A DNA stretch of 64,000 bases from Patiria miniata (lineage: Eukaryota > Echinodermata > Asteroidea > Valvatida > Asterinidae). This document shows, piece by piece, positions 38,201-50,200 of the stretch. Both the position numbers and the translations under genes were made by a program. Location: positions 12,227,176 through 12,291,175 of the forward strand of contig NW_024037056.1 in assembly GCF_015706575.1 (NCBI RefSeq), read 5' to 3'. Every line of letters begins with the position of its first letter. Position 1 is the stretch's first letter. A model generated the notes under the pieces. It did not search any database and was not told the origin of the DNA. It saw nothing but the letters and a program-made list of their open reading frames with translations.

Positions 38201-41200
38201 AGATACCTGTGTCATGTACATGTACATGTACAGTACATGTATGTACATGTATGTACATGTACATGTACATGTAAATTATGTACATAAACATGTACCGGTA
38301 CATAAACATGGAAATGTACATGTACATGTACATGTCTGTACTTACCGTTAGATCACATGTACATGTACATGTACATGTACAAACATGTACAGTACATCAT
38401 GTATACATGTGTACATGTATGTCAGCGCGATGAGTCATGGTTCATCCCAAATTAATTACACTTGTCTGGCTCTGCCTTAGGGTCCCTAGTGTTTTTACCT
38501 GCAGAGGGGCACCCAGGGTTTTTCTGAGGGGGAGGAGCTAGTGCTTGCCCTTAATAGGGTGGGGGGGAGGGGTTGGAATTTCTGCACAAATTGTTAGTTC
38601 ACATAGTTTTGAACATTGGGAGTTTCAAAAAGCTGTGCAAAAATGTGTGTCAGCATTGTGATCACTGTACATTTGTACAGGGTGGTGCAGAAAAAAGGAA
38701 ATTCACTTTTGACAAGAACTTTAACCTCATACTTTTTTTTTTACATGTAATGTACATTGTACATGTATGGTAGTGAATTGTAGCTCTTCAACCACACGTA
38801 ATGAAAAAAATCTTTAAAAGAAATTACAAGAAGAGTGTTATAATGCTTATTTGAATACAAGTCACCAAAAGCACTGTTGTCCACATGTAAGTCTAGTGTA
38901 GTGTTTTGTCTTCAAATCAAGCTCCGGAGCTCAGTCAAGCGAATGGAATAAAGCCGTCCATGGACAAACAGGTTTGGCACATGGAACTTTTAAACTACCA
39001 TATTCCAGAGACAAAATATGCATTTGCAATCATTCTTTCGTCACTAATGTGTAAAGATCAATTGAATTGAATTTTTGAGATATGCTGAACAAGTACATGT
39101 AGGTGAAAATTGCCATCAAAAGTGGGTTTCCTTCATTTGCACACCATGTACCGTACGACATTTTAGCATTGTTCAAGTCATGTACTTGAACACTGTACAT
39201 GTATGCATAAAAGTCATGCCAAAAAGTTTAGTTTCATTTCCTTCACTCTAAAATTTGAAGTGCATGAACTTGTGCAATATACATGTAGACATGTTTACAG
39301 ACACACATTGTACATGTACACATACATCCCCCTTTTTCATTTTAGAATGCTCGTTTGTTATTCAAGAAGCGAGAATTGTAAGAATTTCTTCTCAAATGAG
39401 CACATTGATGCTGTTGGCTCTTACCCTCGTACATAAGGCGAACAAACATTGTGTGTTTACTGTAACACCCTAAAAATTATCCAGGTAGGTACCGGTAGGT
39501 TGGAAAATAATTTTACAGAACATTGTTGTTGAAAAAGTCAACAGATTAACAAAACATCTACCGGTATATGCTGCGTTGGCCATTTTTTTTAAATTCCCGA
39601 ACGTCAAACGACCCATGGTTTCATCGTGTTTAATGTCGAAGAGTGATAGGGGCTATTATTTCCCCAAGGAACAGAAGGGAAAGCCACCCGTTGCTGAAGT
39701 TTCAAAAAGCAAAAGAGGGCACATTTCAAGTAGGGCACTATTCAAACAGACGGATGCATTTTTGAGTACTGGCGGTTCAAAATCGCTATACTGAACGATC
39801 GCTATTACGATCCCGCGATGCTCGTTATAGCGATATCCCCAAGGAACAGAAGGGAAAACCATCCGTTGCTGAAGTTTCAAAAGTCAAAAGAGGGCGCACT
39901 TCAAGTAGGGCACTATGTTCGTTGTGGGCCTTATTCACGAGTCGGCTATGGCCAAGTTCAGGCAAGGACCATTAGTCGACTAGTGGTTGATTTGTGACGT
40001 ACCTTACGCCTGCGCACTGATAGCAACGTGGGAACGTCTCTAGTCAAACGCTGGTCAAAATGTCATCACAAAACTTCTGGATCCTGGCTCTCTGCTAGCG
40101 TTATGAATGCGCACGACTATTGTTACCAGCGAAGCAACAACCCCAGTAGGCGGTTCCAAATAGTCGACTAGCGTAGTCAACCACCGTCGACTAGACAGAG
40201 TTCGGGCAAACGTTAGTTACCATTGGTCAACTATAGTCCTTACGCGAACTTGGCCTATGTTGAATTGAAAGTTAGGTACAATCTTAATTTTTTGAACTTG
40301 CAAAGAGAAACGAAAGTAATTTGATTTATAACCAATTCCAGTCTGCCTCAATAAATATTTGAATTTGTAATTAAACATTCTTAATTTTAAAGCCATCAAA
40401 AAAAAATGACAGTAAAGAAGGCTGCATTATGCTTGCTTGAATAGTCTGGCGCCATCCATTCAACAGTTAACAATTATGAAATACATTCAGGGAACTCGAC
40501 AAAATGGCCAACTCGTGAGTAAGGCCCATAGCGGCGTTCCACTGTAAAAAGTTTGAGGTTAGCAATTTGGCCCTGAATCCTCCAAAATCCTTTTTGCAAA
40601 TCGGAGGAATTTGCAGGATTGAGGTTACATGCCAAAGTGCGTTGCTGATTTCGGAGTATGCACTGTGTCAAGGTCTTGGGCCGGACCTTGTGTTGTTTAT
40701 GCTCAGCCGTGCATAAATTTAGTCCTTGATTGAACTTGACATCCTCCGCACTGCTCCAGGATGTCACTGCCTCTGCCTCAGCCTATTGACAGTCATAGCC
40801 GGAGGATTTTGCAGGATTCAGGCAGTGGTCACCCCTCCATGTGTACTACGTGTACATGTAGTACTCAAGAGGCTTTGAAATATCTTGCAAGTGTCGGGTT
40901 CCTTCACAGCGCAGACTTGGCGATATTGAAAGATTCAGGAAGATTCTCATCAAAACTGCCTCAGGAGCATCCTATGTACGCGTATATGTTCGTCCTGTTT
41001 TTCTATGAATTCATTATTTTGTGGGGGAATGTTGCTTATATTGTGACTCATGATCAAAGGGTCAGGGGTTCGATTCCAGCCGCTGGCCATATGTTGTGTC
41101 CTTGGCAAGCCACTTCACCCCCACTTGCCTCTCTCCACCAGGAGTATACATTGTAAATACATGCATGACATGAGTACTGACATTAGCTGGGAGTAACCTG

Positions 41201-44200
41201 CGATGGACTGGCATCCCATCCAGGAGGAATAGAAATATCCTTAGTTGTTCCATGCCAAGGAAACCGGAGATACATGTACCGGTAAATGCCAGCCTGATGG
41301 GCCATATTGGCTCGTGACAGACTATACATAATAAATGTGTACATACATACATTTTGTACAGTACATGTACGTACATTTAGTGTGGTACATGTAAATACAC
41401 AGCTGATTTGCATATATCACACCTACATGTAGGTCTGCAACCTGAAACGTGTACCGGTATATTCTGAAGATCTGTGCATCAGAAATTCTGTCATAAAACC
41501 AAATGTAAAGCAAATTTGTTGTAATGGTGCGTGACATACATACATATGTACACATTTTATAAATGTAATCCGTGTCCATTGATATCAGTGGCATTTTCTC
41601 TGCTCTTCTTATATTGGCATCACAGATTTCCCAAAGCATTTTTGTAATATTGCCAAGCAGAACGTACTACATGTACGTCACATTGTCTTTTTATGAAAGT
41701 ATAACATTTGAATGTATTCATTTTGTATGTGTATATGTACTGTGTACCAGTACATGCATACCGGGTATATCAACAGAGGAATTGAAACAAACCACATATT
41801 TACAAATTGATGGCTCATCAGGGAAACACCCTCGCATAGACAAAGCATGACTGGGCACCATCTGAAACCTGTCATCACACAAAAATCACCGGTAATCCAA
41901 TAAAAACTACTATCGACCGCGCGTTCCTCACGTTGTGACTCCACCAGCAATTAAATTCTATATTGTGATTGTGAACCGTCTGCCGTGTTATCGTGGGATC
42001 TTGCGGGGGGAAACACCCAACACGGGACGGCCTGAGGGCTGATCCATGTGGCATTTGTAATGCATGTGTAATGACGCACTGTAATGTACACATAATGCTC
42101 ATGTAGTATGCAAATGTTCATGTGCGGGTGCCATTCCACAGTATCAATATTGAGATACCTGTGTCATGTACATGTACATGTACAGTACATGTATGTACAT
42201 GTATGTACATGTACATGTACATGTAAATTATGTACATAAACATGTACCGGTACATAAACATGGAAATGTACATGTACATGTACATGTCTGTACTTACCGT
42301 TAGATCACATGTACATGTACATGTACATGTACAAACATGTACAGTACATCATGTATACATGTGTACATGTATGTCAGCGCGATGAGTCATGGTTCATCCC
42401 AAATTAATTACACTTGTCTGGCTCTGCCTTAGGGTCCCTAGTGTTTTTACCTGCAGAGGGGCACCCAGGGTTTTTCTGAGGGGGAGGAGCTAGTGCTTGC
42501 CCTTAATAGGGTGGGGGGAGGGGTTGGAATTTCTGCACAAATTGTTAGTTCACATAGTTTTGAACATTGGAGTTTCAAAAAGCTGTGCAAAAATGTGTGT
42601 CAGCATTGTGATCACTGTACATTTGTACAGGGTGGTGCAGAAAAAAGGAAATTCACTTTTGACAAGAACTTTACCTCATACTTTTTTTTTTTTACATGTA
42701 ATGTACATTGTACATGTATGGTAGTGAATTGTAGCTCTTCAACCACACGTAATGAAAAAAATCTTTAAAAGAAATTACAAGAAGAGTGTTATAATGCTTA
42801 TTTGAATACAAGTCACCAAAAGCACTGTTGTCCACATGTAAGTCTAGTGTAGTGTTTTTGTCTTCAAATCAAGCTCCGGAGCTCAGTCAAGCGAATGGAA
42901 TAAAGCCGTCCATGGACAAACAGGTTTGGCACATGGAACTTTTAAACTACCATATTCCAGAGACAAAATATGCATTTGCAATCATTCTTTCGTCACTAAT
43001 GTGTAAAGATCAATTGAATTGAATTTTGAGATATGCTGAACAAGTACATGTAGGTGAAAATTGCCATCAAAAGTGGGTTTCCTTCTTTTGCACACCATGT
43101 ACCGTACGACATTTTAGCATTGTTCAAGTCATGTACTTGAACACTGTACATGTATGCATAAAAGTCATGCCAAAAAGTTTAGTTTCATTTCCTTCACTCT
43201 AAAATTTGAAGTGCATGAACTTGTGCAATATACATGTAGACATGTTTACAGACACATTTCAATTTATTAAAGAGGTTGTGGAATGCTCGAAGACATTTCT
43301 GTCATTTTTCGGGTATATGTAGCCTAAGTTGTGATGAAATAAAAACGACTATTGTTTCTGTCATAAAATGAGTACAAAAGGTACTTTTGAGAGGTGTTTT
43401 TCAAGTCCTGTTATGCCTGTTTCGACCCGAACGTGCAATTTGTGTAAAAGTCGTCGTTGCGGGCAGCAAACAAAACACAGTAAATCGTGACGTAATAAAC
43501 AGGACTCCCGATGCAGAGTAGCATATATACGAGTCCTGTTTATTACGTCACGATTTACTGTGTTTTGTTTGCTGCCCGCAACGACGACTTTTACACAATT
43601 GCACGTTCGGGTCGAAACAGGACCTGAAAAACAGCTCTCAAAAGTACCTTTTGTACTCATTTCATGACAGAAACAATAGTCGTTTTTATTTCATCACACC
43701 TTAGGCTACATATACCCAAAAATTGACGGAAATGCCTTTGAGCATTCCACAACCTCTTTAACTTGGCATTGGCAAATCAACATGAAGAATTTTACAGCTT
43801 CGCCAAATGTCATAAATTCATACTTCAGAATTTCAGGACACCCTCGCTGTGACCTTATGCCAATAAACCGGAGGCCTGCAATATATTCGCTGACCTTCTC
43901 TTTCACAGTCTGGATGGCTTTATTCCATTGGCAGCAATTCATTATCAGTTTTTATCTCTTATTTTGAAGGACTTCTACCTTTCTGGAAACTTTTGTGAAC
44001 AGGAAGGAGGATTGGGGTCATTGGTTTAACTCCAAAGCTTTTATTTTGCTAGTTGTTTGTTTGCTTGCTTGCTTTTCTGGAGGATTGGGGTTGGTTTTCC
44101 TATTTATTTATTTATATTTTTAGGTTTTTTTTTATGATGGCCTACAATAAATTTTCCAGGTCTTTCTATGATCGATTCCAAAATCTTTTAAATTGGAGGG

Positions 44201-47200
44201 TGAATTTAAACCAAGACAGAAATGGGCTCCGTGCACAAGTACCCCTTCAACGGCCAGAAAAGGAGAGTTGGGGGAGACCTAGACTGGTTCCCGCTCCATC
44301 CACTGCGTATTTTGAATGATCCAAAGTTATTGGGGCGGGGATTAGTCTGGCAGACCATCGCAAGTTAAATTCGAATGTATTCACGTGCCGACGACGCCTG
44401 ACGCGCACACGAAGACGCTGTGGATGTAGCTTTGGCACATTCAGGAAGTCGTGCGTACTTCGCGCGCGAACCAGTACAGTACAGTACTCACACGCTGTGT
44501 GTCCCGTCCACGGAGCTCTCAAGAGAGGTAAAAATGCGCCCTCTTTGTTGGTGCACGGAGCCCATATGAGGCAAGCCTAGTGGTACAGCTGGTCCCAAAA
44601 TAGTGGTGGAAAAAATATGAAATTTCAAAATCTGGTTTAAATCCTACTTTTTTTTAAACCGAATAACGGTTCTCCGATTTCACCAAAACTTCCCATTCAG
44701 CTCACAATCATGCCAACAAAAAGTGAGAAGTAAGGTGCCGCATGCAATTTCCTAACCCCTTTAAAAAAGAGCACTTTTAGGCCAAAAAAAAAAAGTCTCC
44801 GGTTTCTGGTATGCGCGCGCGTCGCCATAGCCATGCGCGTCGGCAAAATTAAAAAGTTTTTTTTTCAATGAAAGATGATGTCTCAAACCGCCAAACTCAC
44901 TGGTTTGACTGGAATCCTGCTGCTGCACAATTTTAACGTGTTTATAGATGGGGTTATGGTTGAGAATAAGCTTTATGTGGCCTCTCTGGACTCCCATATA
45001 TTTGCACTAAGTTTAGTCGGGCACCATTTGCAGTCATCAGCCGACATTTGAAGCAAAAAATCAGGTAAAAAAAAAAAAAAGCCGCGTCGCCGCACCACTT
45101 TTTGGGCAAGCTCCATACCAGAAACCGGAGACTTTTTTTTTTTGGCCTTACTAGAAAGTATCCTGAATCCGCCAAAATGCATGAAATGCTTCATCATGTT
45201 CATGTTGTGACGATGTCGTTGCCTTTTACTTTCTTTTCTTTTTTCAATCCACGTAGACTACACCTTAAATAAATTCACAATAGTGTTCTTCGTTTCAAGT
45301 TCAATGTGTTTATAATATAAATCAACTACAGTATTTTGTTGTTGTTATTTCAACAGTTTGTTGACTTGAGTTTGCATCTGATGTACCGCATCATCGATTT
45401 TCCCTGAAATCGGTTGAGTTTGTTTTCGACATGCCTTCATTTGAACACAAATAATTTAAAAAACTCTTTTTTAATATCAAAGCAATACTCGCCAGGGATA
45501 AAGTAAAGATTCCAAGCTTTAAAATGGTATAAAAATAATGGCGGTACGTGTTTCCGCGCTGATGCTAGAGCCTTGCAAAAAAAAGTTACAGGTATTTCGG
45601 GACACGTTGTACATGTACTACACATGCACCATACTTATTTGCAGTACTACATAACGTGTATGTACAATGGTCCACAATTAACCCAAGGGCCAGTTAAAAG
45701 AGTCAGTAACCTTTGCTTTAGTATACTTGTACTATTGATGTGTATCCTGCATTCGGTTCATTCTATGGCCAGTGGACCTTGTACAGGCACGACAGTAGGC
45801 CTATCCTCTGCACTAATCCTCGGCAACAAAAATAGACTACCAAGGGGCCTGAATAAAAGGTCCAAAAGTTGGTCCAGCAATGGAAAGCTGACTCCAATTC
45901 AAGCTTTAATCTTGTAGCTGTTTGTAGCAAAGTAGGCAAAGTGCAAACAACAGTTTGTTTTCATTCCTGCTGTAGTTCTGTTGGTAGAGAATAATTGTGG
46001 AACTTTGATGTCATGGAAATATCATGCTTTTGTTGTTCTGGAGGTTACATTATAATGTTACAAACGTTACTTGTCTGAAATCAACTTCACACTTGTGATA
46101 AAAAACATACTACATGTAAATCATGGTGTATAACCCTTTCTCTTTGCCTTAAAAACAAAAACTCAAAATACCGGTAGACACTTGCATTTTGCATGTGAAA
46201 ACAAGACCTGCCAAAATTACTGCCTAAAACCTATAATTTTTGCCCCCAAACCAGTTGGGTTTTTTTAACCAAAAAATACATTTAACCACTGGCATAACAT
46301 TCTCACTGGCACGACACTCAAATGAAATGTCTTGTTGTCCCTTTTCATTTGAGAATGAGCATCTCATTTGAGGTTGTGGTGCTTGTAGTTCTGAAATTTC
46401 ATAAATTTACATGTAAAACACACATGTATGTAAACGTGAAGTCAGTTTTGGTTTTCCATGTAGCCCGGTTTTCATTTTGAAAATTCCCCACAAATGGCAT
46501 GCAAACCTTTCTTTGGAGAGGGGCCTGCACACAGATAATGACCTTTGCCTTCGGCTCGTGCCATTATCTGCATCCAGGCTCTGAGCCGCTTGTAAATTAA
46601 GTTTGTTAAAACAAGCCGAGCACATATTCCCCTTTAACATTAGCCCTGTTTTAACTCAAAATTTCCTGTTATTTTTGTGAAAAGGCCAATGTCAATTTTA
46701 GTCAAAGAATTTTTGTTGGGAGACAGTGCATGTTGCACATGTATACATGTATGTATTTGACCATGCATTCCATTGAAGACAAAAAGTTTCCATGACGACG
46801 AGTCATTCCATGTGGAACATTAATCAACGTCGTCGGAAAATGAAAATGCCAACCAAGCAATGTCAGTGTTATGAAATATTTTCAGACTCGATATTTTGTC
46901 TGCCCTCGTGAATAATTTGTAATCAAGTTTGATCAGCCCACGCGTGGAGCCTCCGCTGGCATTTTTTGTTTGTCATCGATAACGACGGTTGTCATGGCAG
47001 CCAGTTCATCTCAAGATGGATCTGGATGCTGGTTATTTGCTCATTGGACCGTATAATGTCTGGTTCCCCGTGTAGATATGATGAATATGAGTGCAAGATG
47101 AGTTATGGTAGTGTGGCACCAGCCTATTTTACATGTAGTTTAATTTACATTTAACCTCCTGCATGTCCTGTTGTCGGACTACATTGTATCATGCAGTACA

Positions 47201-50200
47201 TACTGTACATGTGTACAATTTTGTATTGCCTTATAAAATATGCATAACATTCCTGCTGAAATTAGCATTAAGAACAAAGAAACATAAAATATTTGGATAA
47301 CCCTTTTCAGATATTGCAATTCTCTCAATTGGGATTGTAACAGCTATCCATACTCCTTGGTATTTTTGCTAGGACGTAACCTCAATCCTGCAAAATCCTC
47401 AAAGTGCCTCCATGTAAAAATAGCACACAGCCTTATCCTGCAAAATCCTCTGTTATTTCTTGAATGTGGTCCTTGGTGGGGTAACCACTGCCTCAGTCCT
47501 GCAAAATCCTCTGGTAATCATTGTCAATATGTTGAGGCAGAGCCAGTGACATCCTGGAGCATTGCGGAGGATGTTAAGTAATAGGCCTAAATTTATGCAC
47601 AGCTGAGCATAAGCAACACAAGGTCCGACCCAAGACCTTGACAAAGTGCTTCTTTGAAACAAGCATGTAGCCTCAATCCTGTAAAATGCTCTATTTTGCA
47701 AAGAAGATTTGGAGGATTTGGGTAGGTTTGGGTTGAGCTATAGATGAAAACCATTATTTTACTATTTTTAGTGTCAAAACATGTACAATACTGCGTGAAC
47801 ATGTACAATACTGCGTGAACATGTACATGTACATATACATGTACAATGTACGACACATCTTCATGTATTCTCCATTTAATTAGCTTGTCTCATTTAGTCA
47901 ATTTATGAGTTCCATCATACTCCAGACAGTATCCATGGCAACCAGTCTGTCCGTTTATACACGAAGGTCACTCTTTCACCTAATGTTGTAATAATCGTTT
48001 GATGCACGGTTAATTGTCTTTACTAAGGTCATTAGGAATGTTGATGATCGGTGGACAAATTGGAGAAAATTCAATTGTTGCTGTATTGATTGTATTGAGG
48101 AAGGTTAAACTACTCTTCATTGTACATTGTACACAATATTGTACGCTGCACGTAATTTACATGTGTACATGCAGAATTCAACAGGTGCTTGTATACAATT
48201 TTGTATCGGAGCAAAATATACCGGTACGTGTGGTCTCTTGAATTACTGTACGTTAATTGTGCATTAGGGCTGTGCCGAATAAACTGAATATTCGGATATT
48301 GGATCATCCATCGAATATCCGAATAGTGTTTCTCCAATTTGAATATTTTTTTTAAAAAGGTGAGTTTTCTGGAGAAGGTGAAGAAAAATAAATGTACAAA
48401 TGATTCCGCCCCCCCCCCCCCCCAGATCTCGACCATCGAGTGACAAACATTTTTGAAACTCGGTACATGCGTAGAGCAACTCATCATGAACATACCCAAG
48501 AAATTTTATGACTATATTTCAAAGGGTTTTGGAATTATGGCTAATTAATTATTCATACAATATACATGTACAAATGGTAATTCTGCTCTGTGTACACGAC
48601 GTAAATATGGGAAAAATTTTCGCTGCACGGCAACCTGTGGTCGAATTTTTATTTTTTTGGTATCAAAATTATGCACAAGGCTGGAGGCTTAAAAGTCATA
48701 GGGTGAAAAAGTTTAGGGTGAAAGCTAAATTTGCACCAAGAATTTTTGCTGGAGTAGCTTTCTGATTTGGCTAATTGATTACAGTCAGTTTGGCGTAGCG
48801 GTACTTTCCTCGCCTTCCACCGCTGTGACCTGGGTTCGAATCCCGCCTGGGCCAATATGTGGATTGGGTTTTCAGTCCCTGCCTGATTCCGTGGGTTTTC
48901 ACCAGAATATTCTTCAGGGCTTTTCCTCCCACCTCTAAAACTGTAACTTCTTCTCATTGTCTTCTCTCCATTTATCCATCCTGTTATTGGCGCTTGCGCT
49001 GTTGGATTTGGCTGAAATAAAATAAAATAAAATAAAATAAAACTAGTACATGTGCATACATGTACATGTGTCGTCATTGTGTATGCCATTTTATGAACCG
49101 GTATATGTACATTGTATGTATTTGATTTTTAATTTTTCTCATCCTCGTTTTTTACCATTTCTGATGCAGGCCAAGTTGTGTGCCTCAATACGATGGCTGG
49201 TCTCCAAGGCCTACAGTAGCTCTACCATTCCTCCTGATATCAGAAGCCCCTTCTTCAAGGACAAAGAGGTCAGTCCCAACATTCCACCAATCCTTATCTT
49301 CCATCCATTTGGAATCTTAGATCCTGATTGGTCAATCCATGGCAGCAACAATGTAATATTTTGCCCGTATTGCATGATCCGTATTGCGCGATCCGTATTG
49401 CGCATGTTTTTCTGTTTGCCTAATGGGTAATAAGATAAGAGCTGGAATGTTTGGTGTCCAACTCACACTGCAAATGCGATGGGACATGGATTTAATCCTG
49501 ACAGGGGAGCGTGGTGCTTGTGTTCTTGAGCAAGACACTTTTCTGCAACTGTCTCTCTGCACCCAGGAGTATGAATGGGTACCTGAGAGGACAGAGACCA
49601 GAATGTGTTGATCTCAAGCTGCTGCAGAAAACTGGTGTCAATGCCTGATGAACAGGGGTAACTGTAGGGAATCTTCCCCGTGTTCTTGGGCAAGACACTT
49701 TACTACAATTGCCGCGCTCCACCCTGGAGTATAAATGGGTACTGGTTAGGGTAGAGACCAGATTGCACTGATCTCCAGGTGTTGCAGAAATCTGGTCACA
49801 TTGCCTTACGAACAGGGGTAAATGAAGATGATCATTTTGATTGTGTTCTTGGGCAAGACACGTTACTACAATTGCCTCTCTCCACCCAGGAGTATAAATG
49901 GGTACTGGTTAGGGTAGAGACCAGATTGCTCTGATCCCGAGCTTCTGTAGAAAACTGGTCTCATTGCCTGATGAACATAGGTAACTATAGAGGCTCTTGG
50001 TGCTTGAGTTCTTGGGCAAGACACTTTACTACAATTGCCTCTCTCCACCAGGAGTATAAATGGGTACTGGTTAGGGTAGAGACCGGACTGCGCTGATCTT
50101 GAGCTGCTTTAGAAAACTGGTCTCATGCCTGATGAATGGGGTAATAACTTTGCCGTTTTGAGTTTTCAGATTGTTATTTTTTTTTCTAGGGCGAGGACCA

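Larger units (their letters stand above)
35335..39303. repeat. ~4-kb tandem segmental duplication, copy 1
   Basis: The 3,969-bp segment is followed immediately by a second copy. The start is CACATTGTACATGTACACAT and the end is GTTTACAGACACA. It contains a local duplication, an inverted-repeat element (35,984-36,293), a truncated T2 MITE, a family B SINE and dense ACATGT tracts, and no recognisable exon. See copy 2 for the differences. Confidence 0.95.

Noticed and set aside
30263..38333. Tyr/Met/His/Cys-rich open frames on both strands
   Set aside because: They are translations of the ACATGT palindromic tracts and have no start, splice or domain support.
36807..41156. Duplicated 131-145-codon gene in the two 4-kb copies
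   Set aside because: The frame crosses a T2 MITE fragment and a family B SINE, and its similarity between copies follows from the segmental duplication, not coding constraint.
45573..45917. 114-codon + strand open frame as a gene or exon
   Set aside because: It reads through ACATGTAC-type sequence and has no family similarity. It is in intron 1 but has no fitting acceptor or donor.
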